Below are positions 1 to 8,403 of a DNA stretch of 35,661 bases, piece after piece; the stretch's first letter is position 1, and each line of letters starts with the position of its first letter. The stretch spans positions 1-35,661 of the forward strand of contig JANXSF010000011.1 of assembly GCA_025352795.1 (NCBI GenBank), read 5' to 3'. A program made the translations under genes and the position numbers. The stretch is from Acidobacteriota bacterium. Lineage in GTDB: Bacteria > Acidobacteriota > Terriglobia > Bryobacterales > Bryobacteraceae. The notes beneath the pieces are model-generated. The model was not told the DNA's origin, did no database searches, and was given only the letters and a program-made list of their open reading frames with translations.

Positions 1-250
1 CTAGAAAACTGGAACTGTTGTTCGCTACACTGTGTCATATCAAAGGCCTTTTCCCTTTCCGCTAAAACATGTTTTGATACATATGTTTAGGCTGTTGGTT
101 CAGGCCTTTGGTTACCTCTCTGGTGAGATATACGGGCTAGATCACTTCAACGGTTGGGGAACCTGCAAAGTGAGCTGGTAACACCAGCAAGGCTGCTGTG
201 GTGAGCAGTCTGAAGGGCGAAGTGTCTTTGATCGGTAATCCTGTTTTCAA
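1..250. other. Intergenic region downstream of the kinase gene
   Basis: I see no convincing gene here. It holds a perfect 12-bp palindrome (AAAACATGTTTT, 64-75) and two small hairpins close together: GCTGGT/ACCAGC at 174-188 with a 3-nt loop, and CTGCT/AGCAG at 193-208. Neither hairpin is followed by a T-run in the direction of the kinase gene, so they are not typical intrinsic terminators. They may be 3'-end structure of the kinase transcript or chance. Confidence 0.3.
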
Positions 251-1582
251 TCACGCAGCAGTGTGTTCAAAATCAAAATTCAATCGCGCCACACATCCGC
301 TTCTATCCTGCCGATTCTCCAACGTCAATTGCCCTCCATGCGCTTCAGCAATCTGCCTGCTTAACACCAAGCCAATTCCTGAACCCGACGGTTTTGTGGT
401 GAAGAAGGGCACAAACAGATTCGCAGTGCCCGACAGTCCAAGCCCCTCATCTATCACTCGCACTTCCAGTTTGGTGCCCGTCTTACTCCAACTTACAACC
501 ACCAATTGACTGCCAGTTTCAAGCGACGCATCCACTGCATTGCGCAACAAGTTGATCAGCAATTGATCCAGTTGATCTCCATCCGCTTTCATCATGAACT
601 CTGGACCATAGTCAATCCGCACGCTCATCCGTGTTTCCAAACGAACCGCCCGTTCCACCCAATCCCGCACAAGCACCGCCGCCCACACAGGACGCGGTAA
701 TCCGGCCAGCTTGGCATAGGCACCAGTGAATCGACCCAGCGCTTCTGACCGGCTTGCGATCACCGAAAGTCCACGGGTCATATCGTCCCGCCAATCTCCC
801 GGTAACTGCTCGCGTTTCACCATCCCTTCCAGCGTGCCTGCAATGGACTTGATCGGTGTCAGGGAATTATTCAATTCATGACCCAACACGCGCACCAACC
901 GCTGCCAGGCTTGCAGTTCCTCTTCGCGTAAGGCACGAGTAAGATCTGTGATAACCAGCATCTGATGTGGCTTGCCGCCTTCACGAAATGTGGACCTGCT
1001 GATGCCCCATCGCCCAGCACCGCTCGGAAAGGTCCGTTGAATCGTTTGCGATAGCTCACCGCGAAGACAATCGGAAAGTCCCAACGTCTCCGCATCGCGC
1101 GATAGCAACCGCTCGGTGGGTTGTGCCAACAGCCGAGCTCCGGCGTGATTCACCAACTGCAAACGGTTCACTTCATCGAAAGCGAAAATACTCACATCAA
1201 TTTCTTCCATCACTTTCCGCAACAGCGCGGTGGCTTCCAATGCGCCCAGGCGTTGCGAATGCAGCGTTTCGCCCATCGCATTCACCTGCTGCATTACTTC
1301 GGAAAGTGCATCGCCACCCAGCGCATCGCGGGCACGAATGGAAAAATCTCCTTGACGCATGGCTTCTAACAAATTGGCTACAGTACGCAGTGGACCAGCG
1401 ACTTTCTCACGAACAGAAAATGCCGCAAACAGCCATACGCTGGCAATCAGTAGCGTCAATGTCCAGAATACTTTCCCGGAATATCCGCCCGTCCAAAGCA
1501 GGTAAAGAGCAATCACCGAACCAGGCAAACCAGCAAGCAGAGCCCACAGCAGAATGCGTAGCTCATGCCCGAATTGCTTCAT
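251..1582 (-). CDS. NtrY-like membrane sensor histidine kinase
   Basis: This is a 443-residue sensor kinase, expected to phosphorylate the response regulator encoded just upstream. Two hydrophobic segments near residues 8-31 and 36-57 place it in the inner membrane with almost no periplasmic loop, so it may sense within the membrane or in the cytoplasm. A HAMP-like linker (about 55-110) and a PAS-like region (about 120-215) follow. The H-box has the phospho-acceptor His235 in LGHELNNSLTPIKS, the N-box is NLLRNAVDAS, and the G-boxes include DEGLGLSG and GSGIGLVLS. The HELNNSL form is typical of NtrY-type kinases that partner NtrC-type regulators. Its ATG overlaps the regulator's stop codon in an ATGA arrangement, which indicates translational coupling. 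Confidence 0.92.
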   Translation of the reverse strand: MKQFGHELRILLWALLAGLPGSVIALYLLWTGGYSGKVFWTLTLLIASVWLFAAFSVREKVAGPLRTVANLLEAMRQGDFSIRARDALGGDALSEVMQQVNAMGETLHSQRLGALEATALLRKVMEEIDVSIFAFDEVNRLQLVNHAGARLLAQPTERLLSRDAETLGLSDCLRGELSQTIQRTFPSGAGRWGISRSTFREGGKPHQMLVITDLTRALREEELQAWQRLVRVLGHELNNSLTPIKSIAGTLEGMVKREQLPGDWRDDMTRGLSVIASRSEALGRFTGAYAKLAGLPRPVWAAVLVRDWVERAVRLETRMSVRIDYGPEFMMKADGDQLDQLLINLLRNAVDASLETGSQLVVVSWSKTGTKLEVRVIDEGLGLSGTANLFVPFFTTKPSGSGIGLVLSRQIAEAHGGQLTLENRQDRSGCVARLNFDFEHTAA

Positions 1583-2943
1583 AACCCATAGCGCTCCAGC
1601 CTGCGATACAGTGCGCTGCGGCTTAATCCCAATGCCTTGGCCGCATGGCTGACATTGCCGTTATGCTTCTGCACCGCCTTCTTGATCAGGAAGCTTTCCA
1701 CTTCTTCAAGGCTCATCTCCTCCAACCGACCGCTAGGTTGCGCCGTGCGGATAGCCAGGTCGGCAACTCGAATCAGATGGTCGGTGGACATCAGTACGGC
1801 TCGCTCCACCACGTGGTTCAACTCCCGCACATTTCCACGCCAGGAATTTTCCTGCATCTGCTTCATCGCCACAGTGTCGAACCCCACAACCTGCTTCCGA
1901 TACCTCGCTGCATGCGCTCTTAAAAAGTGAGCCGCCAGCAAAGGAATATCTTCACGACGTTCCCGCAACGGCGGCAGATGAATTTCAATCGTATTCAAAC
2001 GAAACAGTAGATCCTGCCGGAAGCGATTTTCCTCAGCCTCCAAATTCAAGTCTGCATTGGTGGCCGATATCACCCGCACGTCCACCCGCTGCGTTTTCGA
2101 CGACCCCACGCGTTCCATCTCGCCAGTTTCAAGAACCCGCAGCAGTTTCGATTGCAGATTAAAAGGAACGTTGGCGATCTCATCCAGAAACAGCGTGCCA
2201 TCGTCAGCCAATTCAAAGCGACCCACTCGGTCAATCTTCGCGTCGGTGTATGCACCCTTCACATGGCCAAATAATTCGCTTTCAAAAACACCCTCGGCAA
2301 GGCCACCAGCGTTCACCGTGATCATCGGCTTCTGTGATCGATTCGATAGCGTGTGCAGTGTGCGCGCAATCACTTCCTTGCCCGTACCGGGTTCGCCGGT
2401 GATCAGCACATTGGCATCGGAGGGGCCCACCCGAGCCAGCATCTCAAGCACCGGTCGCATGGATGGAGCCTCGGCGATCATCAACGGTCGACCTTCCGCG
2501 CGCAGCAATTGATTTTCTGCCTCCAGCCGCCGACCACGTCGCAATGCGGTGCTCAATTCTTCTTGCGTACGAACAATGGCCACCAATCGGGCATTGTCCC
2601 AAGGCTTTTGAATGAAGTCCCGGGCACCGCGCCGCATGGCTTCAACTGCCAATTCCACGCTGCCCCAGGCGGTCATCACAACCACAGGCAACATTGGGTC
2701 CGATTCCTGAATTGCCGCCAGCAGATCCAAACCCTCTTTGCCGGAAGTGGTGTCCCGCGTGTAGTTCAAGTCCATCAACACCACGTCGTATTCCTTGCGC
2801 TCCAGCGCTGGAAGCAACTCTTGTGGAGAAGTCACTGAGTCAATCTGGAAGCCTTCCGCCTTCAACAAAAGACGCAAGGCTTCCAGGACGTCCGGCTGGT
2901 CGTCCGCAATCAGAATTCGACTGGCATTGTTGCGGCTAATCAC
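1579..2943 (-). CDS. NtrC-family sigma54-dependent response regulator
   Basis: The 454-residue protein has three parts. The receiver domain (about 9-125) carries the acidic DD pair and phospho-acceptor Asp58 in VVLMDLN. The AAA+ sigma54-interaction domain (about 155-385) has Walker A GEPGTGKE. The Fis-type helix-turn-helix is at the C-terminus (NVSHAAKALGLSRSALYRRL). The sigma54-contacting GAFTGA loop reads GAYTDA; the Tyr is a common functional variant and the Asp is seen in many family members, so sigma54 activation remains likely. The start codon is GTG (2941-2943), overlapping the TGA of the preceding peptidase gene, and no good Shine-Dalgarno is visible, which fits translational coupling. 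Its target promoters are unknown but could include the transporter genes of this operon. Confidence 0.93.
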   Translation of the reverse strand: MISRNNASRILIADDQPDVLEALRLLLKAEGFQIDSVTSPQELLPALERKEYDVVLMDLNYTRDTTSGKEGLDLLAAIQESDPMLPVVVMTAWGSVELAVEAMRRGARDFIQKPWDNARLVAIVRTQEELSTALRRGRRLEAENQLLRAEGRPLMIAEAPSMRPVLEMLARVGPSDANVLITGEPGTGKEVIARTLHTLSNRSQKPMITVNAGGLAEGVFESELFGHVKGAYTDAKIDRVGRFELADDGTLFLDEIANVPFNLQSKLLRVLETGEMERVGSSKTQRVDVRVISATNADLNLEAEENRFRQDLLFRLNTIEIHLPPLRERREDIPLLAAHFLRAHAARYRKQVVGFDTVAMKQMQENSWRGNVRELNHVVERAVLMSTDHLIRVADLAIRTAQPSGRLEEMSLEEVESFLIKKAVQKHNGNVSHAAKALGLSRSALYRRLERYGL

Positions 2944-4688
2944 TTATTGTCTAATTGGGCGATGTCAAATTCAGCAAACACTGCCTTACGCAGCAGCCCC
3001 GGAGGCAGCAGGCCTTGCTCCAGAATGAAATCGTGGAAGCGCTTCACGTCGAACTTGGGACCAAGTTTCTTCTCCAGTTCCGTGCGGATTTCCATCAACC
3101 GGGAGTATCCATAAAAGTACGACGTCGCTTGGCCCGGTGAACGAAATGTGTAGCGATCCAGTTCCTGCTTGGTCATCGCCTCAGAAAGCACGCAATCTTC
3201 GCGCAACACGCGCCGGGCTTCTTCATAAGAAGTTTTTCCACTCTGCAATTCAGAATCAAGATAGGCTCTGGCAGCGCGCATCAGCCGCATCAGCAATGAA
3301 CATAGCTTGCCTTCGTCAGGGAGATATGGCAGCATGACCGCTTCCGTATAAAGTCCCCAACCTTCCACGTTCGCCGAATTAAATGCGAACACCGCCCGTG
3401 CCGTGGATACTCCGTTTTCAATCATTTTGGCGAATTGCATTTCATGGCCAGGCCGCAGTTCATGCACAGTCAGCGACCAGGAAATTGCGCCATAGGTGAA
3501 ATCATCAGCCACCAAACCTTTTCCATCCTTCGTTGGAACCACCAGCGGCAGTACGAATTCACCCATCTCCCCCGTGTTGCCGACCATTCGAGGCGGCCTC
3601 ATATTCGGTGCCGGTTGCGCAGCCGATTCTGCCGGGCTGGCCAATCGAATCCGGGCATCGCGCGTGGGTAAGGTGACAATGTTTTCCCGCCTCACAATTT
3701 CTTCCACTTGTTTCAGGCGCTGCAGGTAATGGGGTAGAATCGCGTCCCCGGTAATTTGATCTTTCTTCAATTCACGAATCACCGCCCGATAGTCAGCAGC
3801 GGCCCAACCACGTTGCTTGGCCACCTTTGCGGCCACTTCGTTCATCTGCTTTTGCAAATCACTGAACGCCGCCCGCGCCTTTGCCGCTAACTGATCCGCC
3901 GGGATATCCACACCATAAGAATCAAGTGCAATGCGATACAGCTCTGGTGGCAAACGGAAATCCTCACGGCTACGTGGCAGAATTTCCTTACGAACAAATT
4001 CATTGTAAGCAGCAACCTGCTTTCTCACTTCCGCCAACGATACCTGATATCCGTCCAATTTGTATTTTTCAAACAGATCGCCAATGCCCTTCAAATAAGA
4101 TTCACTGTTGGCTAAATCTTGTTCCACTTCATTTCGAAACGGGCCAAGCAGTTTCTTGTCAGCCAGTTTTTCGGTGACCAGTTTCTTGGCCTGTTCGACA
4201 ATGGGCGTGTAGCCTTTTTCAAGACCTGCGTATTTCTTCAAACGAACCATAGCCGCTGGTCGTAAACGCGCTGGCACCTGATCATCCAACAAGCCCCGCA
4301 CTCCGCCGAAAATTAATTGCGATACCCGAGGGTAAGGCAGCTTCAACCTTTCAGTGATCTCATCTGCCTTTAAGCTGTCCCTGGTGGCCTGAATCATGAT
4401 CGCAAGATCCTGCTTCACGCGCGCGTCTTTCTCAATCACAAGACGTCGTTCCAGTTCCGTTAGTGCTCTGCGTTCCGCCGCCTGACTTTCCAATTGCACG
4501 GCTTTACCAATGCGGCTCACCTGCTCTTCCAAGCCATCCATGCCCGTACGCGATGCACCTTCAGGCGAAAACTCGGCCTCAATTTCCAGAAGTAATTTGG
4601 CGTTCTCGTTGCTTCTGGTCACCCATTGCTTTTGCTCTGCGCCAACCACAGCGCCAGCCAATAACAAAATCAATCCCATTCGCCGCAT
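2940..4688 (-). CDS. Secreted DUF885-family metallopeptidase-like protein
   Basis: This is a 582-residue exported protein of the DUF885 family, regarded as zinc-peptidase-like. The diagnostic HELRPGHEMQ motif lies near residues 409-418 of the mature start used here, with His409, Glu410, His415 and Glu416 as candidate metal or catalytic residues. I chose the internal ATG at 4686-4688 over the in-frame codon 45 bases upstream. It begins a normal signal peptide (MRRMGLILLLAGAVVGA) and avoids overlap with the ABC gene, and AAGGAAAG lies in the last codons of that gene. Its place between transporter ATPases and a two-component system suggests a role tied to an exported or imported peptide-like compound, but the substrate is unknown. 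Confidence 0.85.
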   Translation of the reverse strand: MRRMGLILLLAGAVVGAEQKQWVTRSNENAKLLLEIEAEFSPEGASRTGMDGLEEQVSRIGKAVQLESQAAERRALTELERRLVIEKDARVKQDLAIMIQATRDSLKADEITERLKLPYPRVSQLIFGGVRGLLDDQVPARLRPAAMVRLKKYAGLEKGYTPIVEQAKKLVTEKLADKKLLGPFRNEVEQDLANSESYLKGIGDLFEKYKLDGYQVSLAEVRKQVAAYNEFVRKEILPRSREDFRLPPELYRIALDSYGVDIPADQLAAKARAAFSDLQKQMNEVAAKVAKQRGWAAADYRAVIRELKKDQITGDAILPHYLQRLKQVEEIVRRENIVTLPTRDARIRLASPAESAAQPAPNMRPPRMVGNTGEMGEFVLPLVVPTKDGKGLVADDFTYGAISWSLTVHELRPGHEMQFAKMIENGVSTARAVFAFNSANVEGWGLYTEAVMLPYLPDEGKLCSLLMRLMRAARAYLDSELQSGKTSYEEARRVLREDCVLSEAMTKQELDRYTFRSPGQATSYFYGYSRLMEIRTELEKKLGPKFDVKRFHDFILEQGLLPPGLLRKAVFAEFDIAQLDNK

Positions 4689-4698
4689 GATTTGTTTT

Positions 4699-5364
4699 CT
4701 ACTTTCCTTCAATCCAACCATCCCGAATATCAATCACCCGATTTCCAAAAGTGGCATTCCGTTCCGAATGCGTCACCTGGATAATTGTGGTGCCCTGTTC
4801 ATTCAACTTCTTGAACCGTTCCATTATCTCTTCCCCTTGCGTGGTGTGTAGATTGCCAGTAGGTTCATCGGCCAGAATTACTTTTGGATTTGCAATCACT
4901 GCCCGGGCAATGCCCACCAGTTGTTGTTGTCCGCCGGAAAGTTGACTGGGGAACAGATCTTTCTTACCCACAATGTTGAAGCGATCCAAAACGTCGCACA
5001 CCATAGCGTCGCGTTCCTGCTTGCGAATATTACGATAGCCCAGCGGGACATCCAGATTCTCGTAAACCGTCAACGAATCCAGCAGATGGTAACTTTGAAA
5101 AACGAACCCAAAGTATTTCTTGTAAACTTCAGACCGGTCTTTCTTGTTCAGTTTGTGAATTGCGTGTTCGTAAAAATGATACTCACCTGCCCACGACATA
5201 TCATGCATGCCAATGACGTGCAGCAAGGTGGACTTACCGGCACCGGATGGCCCCATGATGGACACAAACTCGCCTTCCGCAATATCCAGATCTACTCTGC
5301 GCAGAACGTAGGAACGCGTAATGCCCTGCTCGAAATATTTCTCAACGCCTCGAAGCCGAATCAT
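4699..5364 (-). CDS. ABC transporter ATPase, MacB/LolD type
   Basis: The 221-residue protein is a single nucleotide-binding domain. It has Walker A GPSGAGKST, a Q-loop in FVFQSYHLLDSLTVYEN, signature LSGGQQQ and Walker B VILADEPTGNL, which place it with the MacB/LolD/FtsE-type ATPases that serve FtsX-like permeases. The D-loop reads GNLHTTQGE where the neighbouring ATPase has the usual GNLDSANGE, and the position after the signature has LVGIARAV rather than RVAIARAL, so this copy is slightly divergent at the dimer interface. It is one base from the end of the preceding ATPase gene. The two may form a heterodimer, but their permease is not in the window. Confidence 0.93.
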   Translation of the reverse strand: MIRLRGVEKYFEQGITRSYVLRRVDLDIAEGEFVSIMGPSGAGKSTLLHVIGMHDMSWAGEYHFYEHAIHKLNKKDRSEVYKKYFGFVFQSYHLLDSLTVYENLDVPLGYRNIRKQERDAMVCDVLDRFNIVGKKDLFPSQLSGGQQQLVGIARAVIANPKVILADEPTGNLHTTQGEEIMERFKKLNEQGTTIIQVTHSERNATFGNRVIDIRDGWIEGK

Positions 5365-5365
5365 C

Positions 5366-6082
5366 TTAACTCAGAGCAACCCCGTGGGCCACTTCTTTGT
5401 CTTCTACAATCCTTCCGTCAAATAAGCGAACGGTGCGGTCTGCATACCGGGCATAGCGTGGATCGTGCGTCACCATGCAAATTGTTGCGCCACCGCGATG
5501 CAGTTCACGCAACAAATCCATCACCTGCTCTCCATTGGCAGAATCCAGGTTTCCGGTAGGTTCGTCGGCCAACAGAATTGCCGGATCGCCACCTAACGCC
5601 CGGGCCACCGCCACACGCTGCTGTTGACCTCCTGAAAGCTGTGATGGGTAATGCTTCACCCGGTGCGACATGCCCACCCGTTCCAGCGCCTCCTGCACCC
5701 GCTTCTTGCGTTCCGCTCCGCCCATGCCCCGATACGTGAGCGGCAACTCCACGTTTTCGTAGACCGTCAAATCGCCAATCAAGTTGAATGCCTGAAAGAT
5801 GAATCCAATCTCACGATTGCGGATTCTTGCCCGGTCGCTCATCTTTAGCGATTCAACGGGCTTGCCGTTGAGGATGTACTTCCCTCCACTGGGCGAATCG
5901 AGTAGCCCTAAAATGGCAAGTAAGGTGGACTTGCCGCAACCCGAGGGTCCGGAAATCGACACGTATTCGCCTTTGCCAATACTCAAATGAATCCCCGCCA
6001 GGGCATGGGTTTCCACTTCATCGGTCAGGAAGACCTTGGTAACGCCTTCCATTGACAACAAGGGTTGTGCAGCAGTGCTCAT
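5366..6082 (-). CDS. ABC transporter ATPase, MacB/LolD type
   Basis: This 238-residue ATPase has canonical motifs throughout: Walker A GPSGCGKST, Q-loop FIFQAFNLIGDLTVYEN, signature LSGGQQQRVAVARAL, Walker B ILLADEPTGNLDS and H-loop THD. It belongs to the MacB/LolD family that powers periplasm-facing export or lipoprotein release with a membrane fusion protein. A Shine-Dalgarno AAGGA precedes the ATG by about 9 bases. It follows the membrane fusion protein gene by 26 bases and precedes the second ATPase by one base, consistent with a single transcript. Confidence 0.95.
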   Translation of the reverse strand: MSTAAQPLLSMEGVTKVFLTDEVETHALAGIHLSIGKGEYVSISGPSGCGKSTLLAILGLLDSPSGGKYILNGKPVESLKMSDRARIRNREIGFIFQAFNLIGDLTVYENVELPLTYRGMGGAERKKRVQEALERVGMSHRVKHYPSQLSGGQQQRVAVARALGGDPAILLADEPTGNLDSANGEQVMDLLRELHRGGATICMVTHDPRYARYADRTVRLFDGRIVEDKEVAHGVALS

Positions 6083-6108
6083 CTTTTAATTCCTTTTTAC
6101 TCGGCTAT

Positions 6109-7362
6109 CTACTTCAACTTCAGGCGATCCTGACTGTCGTATTGCGACATGTCAGACAAAATAACGTGGTCACCCAATTTCAATCCTTCCAGGATCTCAA
6201 TTGAGGTAACTGAACTTCTTCCCAACTTCACCGGCACGCGGATTGCTTCCTTGGTAGTCGGGTCAAACTTAAACATTTTCACCGTAGTGTTGGTCTGCCC
6301 AAACACTGGCCGACCCATAAACAAAGCGTCGGCGATCCTTTCAATATCAATGGTTCCATCCACGCTCAGGTCTGGCCGCGCGCCTTGCGGCAATGCTTCC
6401 GTCAGTTTGACGTCAATCGTAACGGTTCCGTTTGCAGAAGCCGGATCAATGCGTGAAACAGTGCCTGCAATCAGCCCGTTCCGCGTGTCAATAGACGCTA
6501 TCTGGCCTACCTGAATGTCTTTCGCCTGCGTCTCCGCAATTTTTAATTCCGCTTTCAACTTCCAAGGCTGGGCCACTTTCGCCAGCAACGCTCCGGGGGC
6601 CACCCGCTGGCCAACTTCAACAGGCAACTGTTGCAGAACACCAGCAACGCCTGCGCGAACTTTTAATTGATCCACCTGTTTGCGCTTCAGTTCATAAGCT
6701 GCCCGCAAGTTTTCAATCTTAACTTCTTCGGCATTCAATTGCGCTTTGATCGAGTCCAGGTTGATCAGCAGCCGCTTCTTTTCTATTTCCGTCCGTCCTT
6801 CCAACTCCTCGGCCTTCGCCTTGGTCAGCCGGTATTCCAAGTCCGCCTTCAATCCAAGTTTGGTCAGTGCCGCATCGCGATCCGCTGTCAACCGCGCCTG
6901 ATTCAATTCCGATCCCGTCTTGGCGGTGGACGCGGTAAGATCCAGATGCTGGCTTTCCAGACGAACCTTCAAATCTTTCATTCGCGCTTCTTCTTCCTTC
7001 ACTTGCCATTCCGCAGCGAACGCGGCATTTTCCAACTCCTGATTATTCAGTACGAGTAAAATGGTGTCAGGTTTCACGGTTGCGCCCGGCCTGAGGATTA
7101 TTTTTTCAACCCGGCCATCAGTGTTGGCTGGAATTAGCAGCACTTCTTCCGGAACCAGGGTTCCCAAGCCGCGTACTTGACGAATCATCGGGCCACGTTT
7201 CACCGTGTCTGGCCATACCGTAGCGAAATCCACAGACTGGGCTGCTTGGGGCAACCGATTCACACCCCACATGCCTGCTCCCACAATCGAAACCAGGAAA
7301 GTTCCAATCACTGCTCTTTTTATAAGCCGTTTGCGGCCTGCTCCTTCTCGTGGTTTGTCCAT
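6109..7362 (-). CDS. Periplasmic membrane fusion protein (HlyD/MacA family)
   Basis: The 417-residue protein has an N-terminal membrane anchor (about 12-35). A lipoyl/biotinyl-like half-motif follows (VRGLGTLVPEE to LVLNNQELE). Next is a long alpha-helical hairpin (about 120-235), then the second lipoyl half (RAGVAGVLQQLPVEVGQRVAPG) and beta-barrel and membrane-proximal domains. This is the architecture of MacA-type adaptors that link an inner-membrane ABC transporter to an outer-membrane channel. A GGAG Shine-Dalgarno lies 9 bases before the ATG. It is the first gene of the minus-strand run of transporter, peptidase and two-component genes. Confidence 0.92.
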   Translation of the reverse strand: MDKPREGAGRKRLIKRAVIGTFLVSIVGAGMWGVNRLPQAAQSVDFATVWPDTVKRGPMIRQVRGLGTLVPEEVLLIPANTDGRVEKIILRPGATVKPDTILLVLNNQELENAAFAAEWQVKEEEARMKDLKVRLESQHLDLTASTAKTGSELNQARLTADRDAALTKLGLKADLEYRLTKAKAEELEGRTEIEKKRLLINLDSIKAQLNAEEVKIENLRAAYELKRKQVDQLKVRAGVAGVLQQLPVEVGQRVAPGALLAKVAQPWKLKAELKIAETQAKDIQVGQIASIDTRNGLIAGTVSRIDPASANGTVTIDVKLTEALPQGARPDLSVDGTIDIERIADALFMGRPVFGQTNTTVKMFKFDPTTKEAIRVPVKLGRSSVTSIEILEGLKLGDHVILSDMSQYDSQDRLKLK

Positions 7363-7561
7363 GGTGATTGCTCCGACTATTTTAATGGCAACCTAGGCAC
7401 CAATCTCATTGCTGTCTCCAAGTGATTGTAAACGATACTGTTGCTTTCTGAGCACGGTAATCTGGAAAACCTGAAAGTGTCCGGTGTTGGGATCGGCTTG
7501 CCCAGCGTCGCGCACTGCATTTGACAGACGGATTTACAATAAGATTAAGGACGTTGCCGAA

Positions 7562-7732
7562 GTGAAAAAGAAATCAATTGAAATCATTCTTCCTCAGGAC
7601 AAAGAAACCCTTGTGAAGCGAGTTTCGCGCGCGGTTCTGGGGAATACCCCGCCCACCAAAGCGATCGTACTCAAAAAAGACAAGCCGTCGAAACATAAAA
7701 AACAGGAAGAGCAAAACTGGACCGAAGCCTAG
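7562..7732 (+). CDS. Small basic hypothetical protein
   Basis: This is a possible 56-residue protein rich in Lys (VKKKSIEIILPQDKETLV through TPPTKAIVLKKDKPSK). The reading frame extends upstream to an ATG at 7484, but I prefer the GTG at 7562, which has AAGGA about 12 bases before it and begins the lysine-rich part. I do not recognise a family. The gene could be a small nucleic-acid-binding protein, or a chance frame. If it is not real, 7363-7964 is a 600-base stretch without a gene. Confidence 0.4.
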   Translation: MKKKSIEIILPQDKETLVKRVSRAVLGNTPPTKAIVLKKDKPSKHKKQEEQNWTEA

Positions 7733-7911
7733 AAGTGATATTTCAGTTGTCCTTAAGTCATTGGATTCATTAGAAAGAATTAGTAATAAGAAATGAGCGC
7801 TGTGCCTGGCTTGTCAATAATGAATTGTAAAGATCTTTGAAGATATTTATAAATCCCTAATTTTGCAGGGCTTGTTCCGTTTTTGTCATGCTAGACTATG
7901 TGCCTGACCCC

Positions 7912-7917
7912 TATAAT
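7912..7917 (+). promoter_or_regulatory. Candidate -10 box (TATAAT) for the Fur-family gene
   Basis: A perfect TATAAT lies 48 bases before the ATG of the Fur-family gene. There is no good -35 at the standard spacing: the best match, TTGTCA, is 23 bases upstream. The 7733-7911 stretch before it is AT-rich and includes a perfect AAAGATCTTT palindrome (7829-7838), a possible operator. Confidence 0.35.
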
Positions 7918-7964
7918 GGCTGGAGTGTGAACATTAGGCAGCCGAAGGATGAGTTTGCGAAATC

Positions 7965-8351
7965 ATGAATCGAAATACAAAACAACGAAGAGCTCTACGC
8001 GAAGTAATCGAAGAGAACGACCGCCCACTCAGCCCACCGGAACTCCTGGCGTTGGCCAGCGTAAAAGTTGATGGCCTCGGTATCGCAACTGTTTACCGCA
8101 CAATAAAATCGCTTTTGGAAGATGGGGCTCTGGCCCAAGTGGACCTCCCTGGAGAACCACCGCGCTACGAACTACCTGGCAAAAGCATGAACCACCATTT
8201 TCAATGTGAGACTTGCCGCAAAGTGTTCGACGCTCCTGGGCATTTGGATGCTCCACAAACTTTGGCTCCATTTGAATTTTCAGTGAGTGACTACTCTTTG
8301 ATGTTGTATGGCACTTGCAAAGATTGCCTTGCCACCTCGGCCACAAAATAA
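7965..8351 (+). CDS. Fur-family transcriptional regulator
   Basis: The 128-residue protein has a winged-helix DNA-binding domain whose recognition helix reads GIATVYRTIKSL (about 39-50). The dimerisation and metal-binding domain carries NHHFQC, with His77 and His78, and two CxxC pairs (Cys81/Cys84 and Cys118/Cys121), which form the structural zinc site of Fur, PerR and Zur proteins. It is slightly shorter than typical family members, and the sequence alone does not say which metal or peroxide it senses. It stands alone with its own upstream region. The secreted hydrolase downstream starts about 50 bases later and could be co-transcribed. Confidence 0.9.
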   Translation: MNRNTKQRRALREVIEENDRPLSPPELLALASVKVDGLGIATVYRTIKSLLEDGALAQVDLPGEPPRYELPGKSMNHHFQCETCRKVFDAPGHLDAPQTLAPFEFSVSDYSLMLYGTCKDCLATSATK

Positions 8352-8403
8352 TCCATCGCAGGATTTGTTGAGAACATGTTTCGTTTCAGTCTATAGTAGT
8401 CGA

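Noticed and set aside
64-75. AAAACATGTTTT palindrome as an operator
   Set aside because: It lies far downstream of the kinase gene with no visible promoter beside it, and a single perfect 12-mer can occur by chance.
1123-1584. 153-residue plus-strand frame opposite the kinase gene
   Set aside because: It is a shadow of the kinase coding strand: no ribosome-binding site, no domain and low-quality composition. The same holds for other long antisense frames, such as 2057-2512, 4921-5559 and 15996-16436.
8308-8403. Longer N-terminus for the PqaA-type hydrolase
   Set aside because: The extra residues are polar, overlap the Fur gene and would bury the signal peptide. The GTG at 8404 places the signal peptide at the start.
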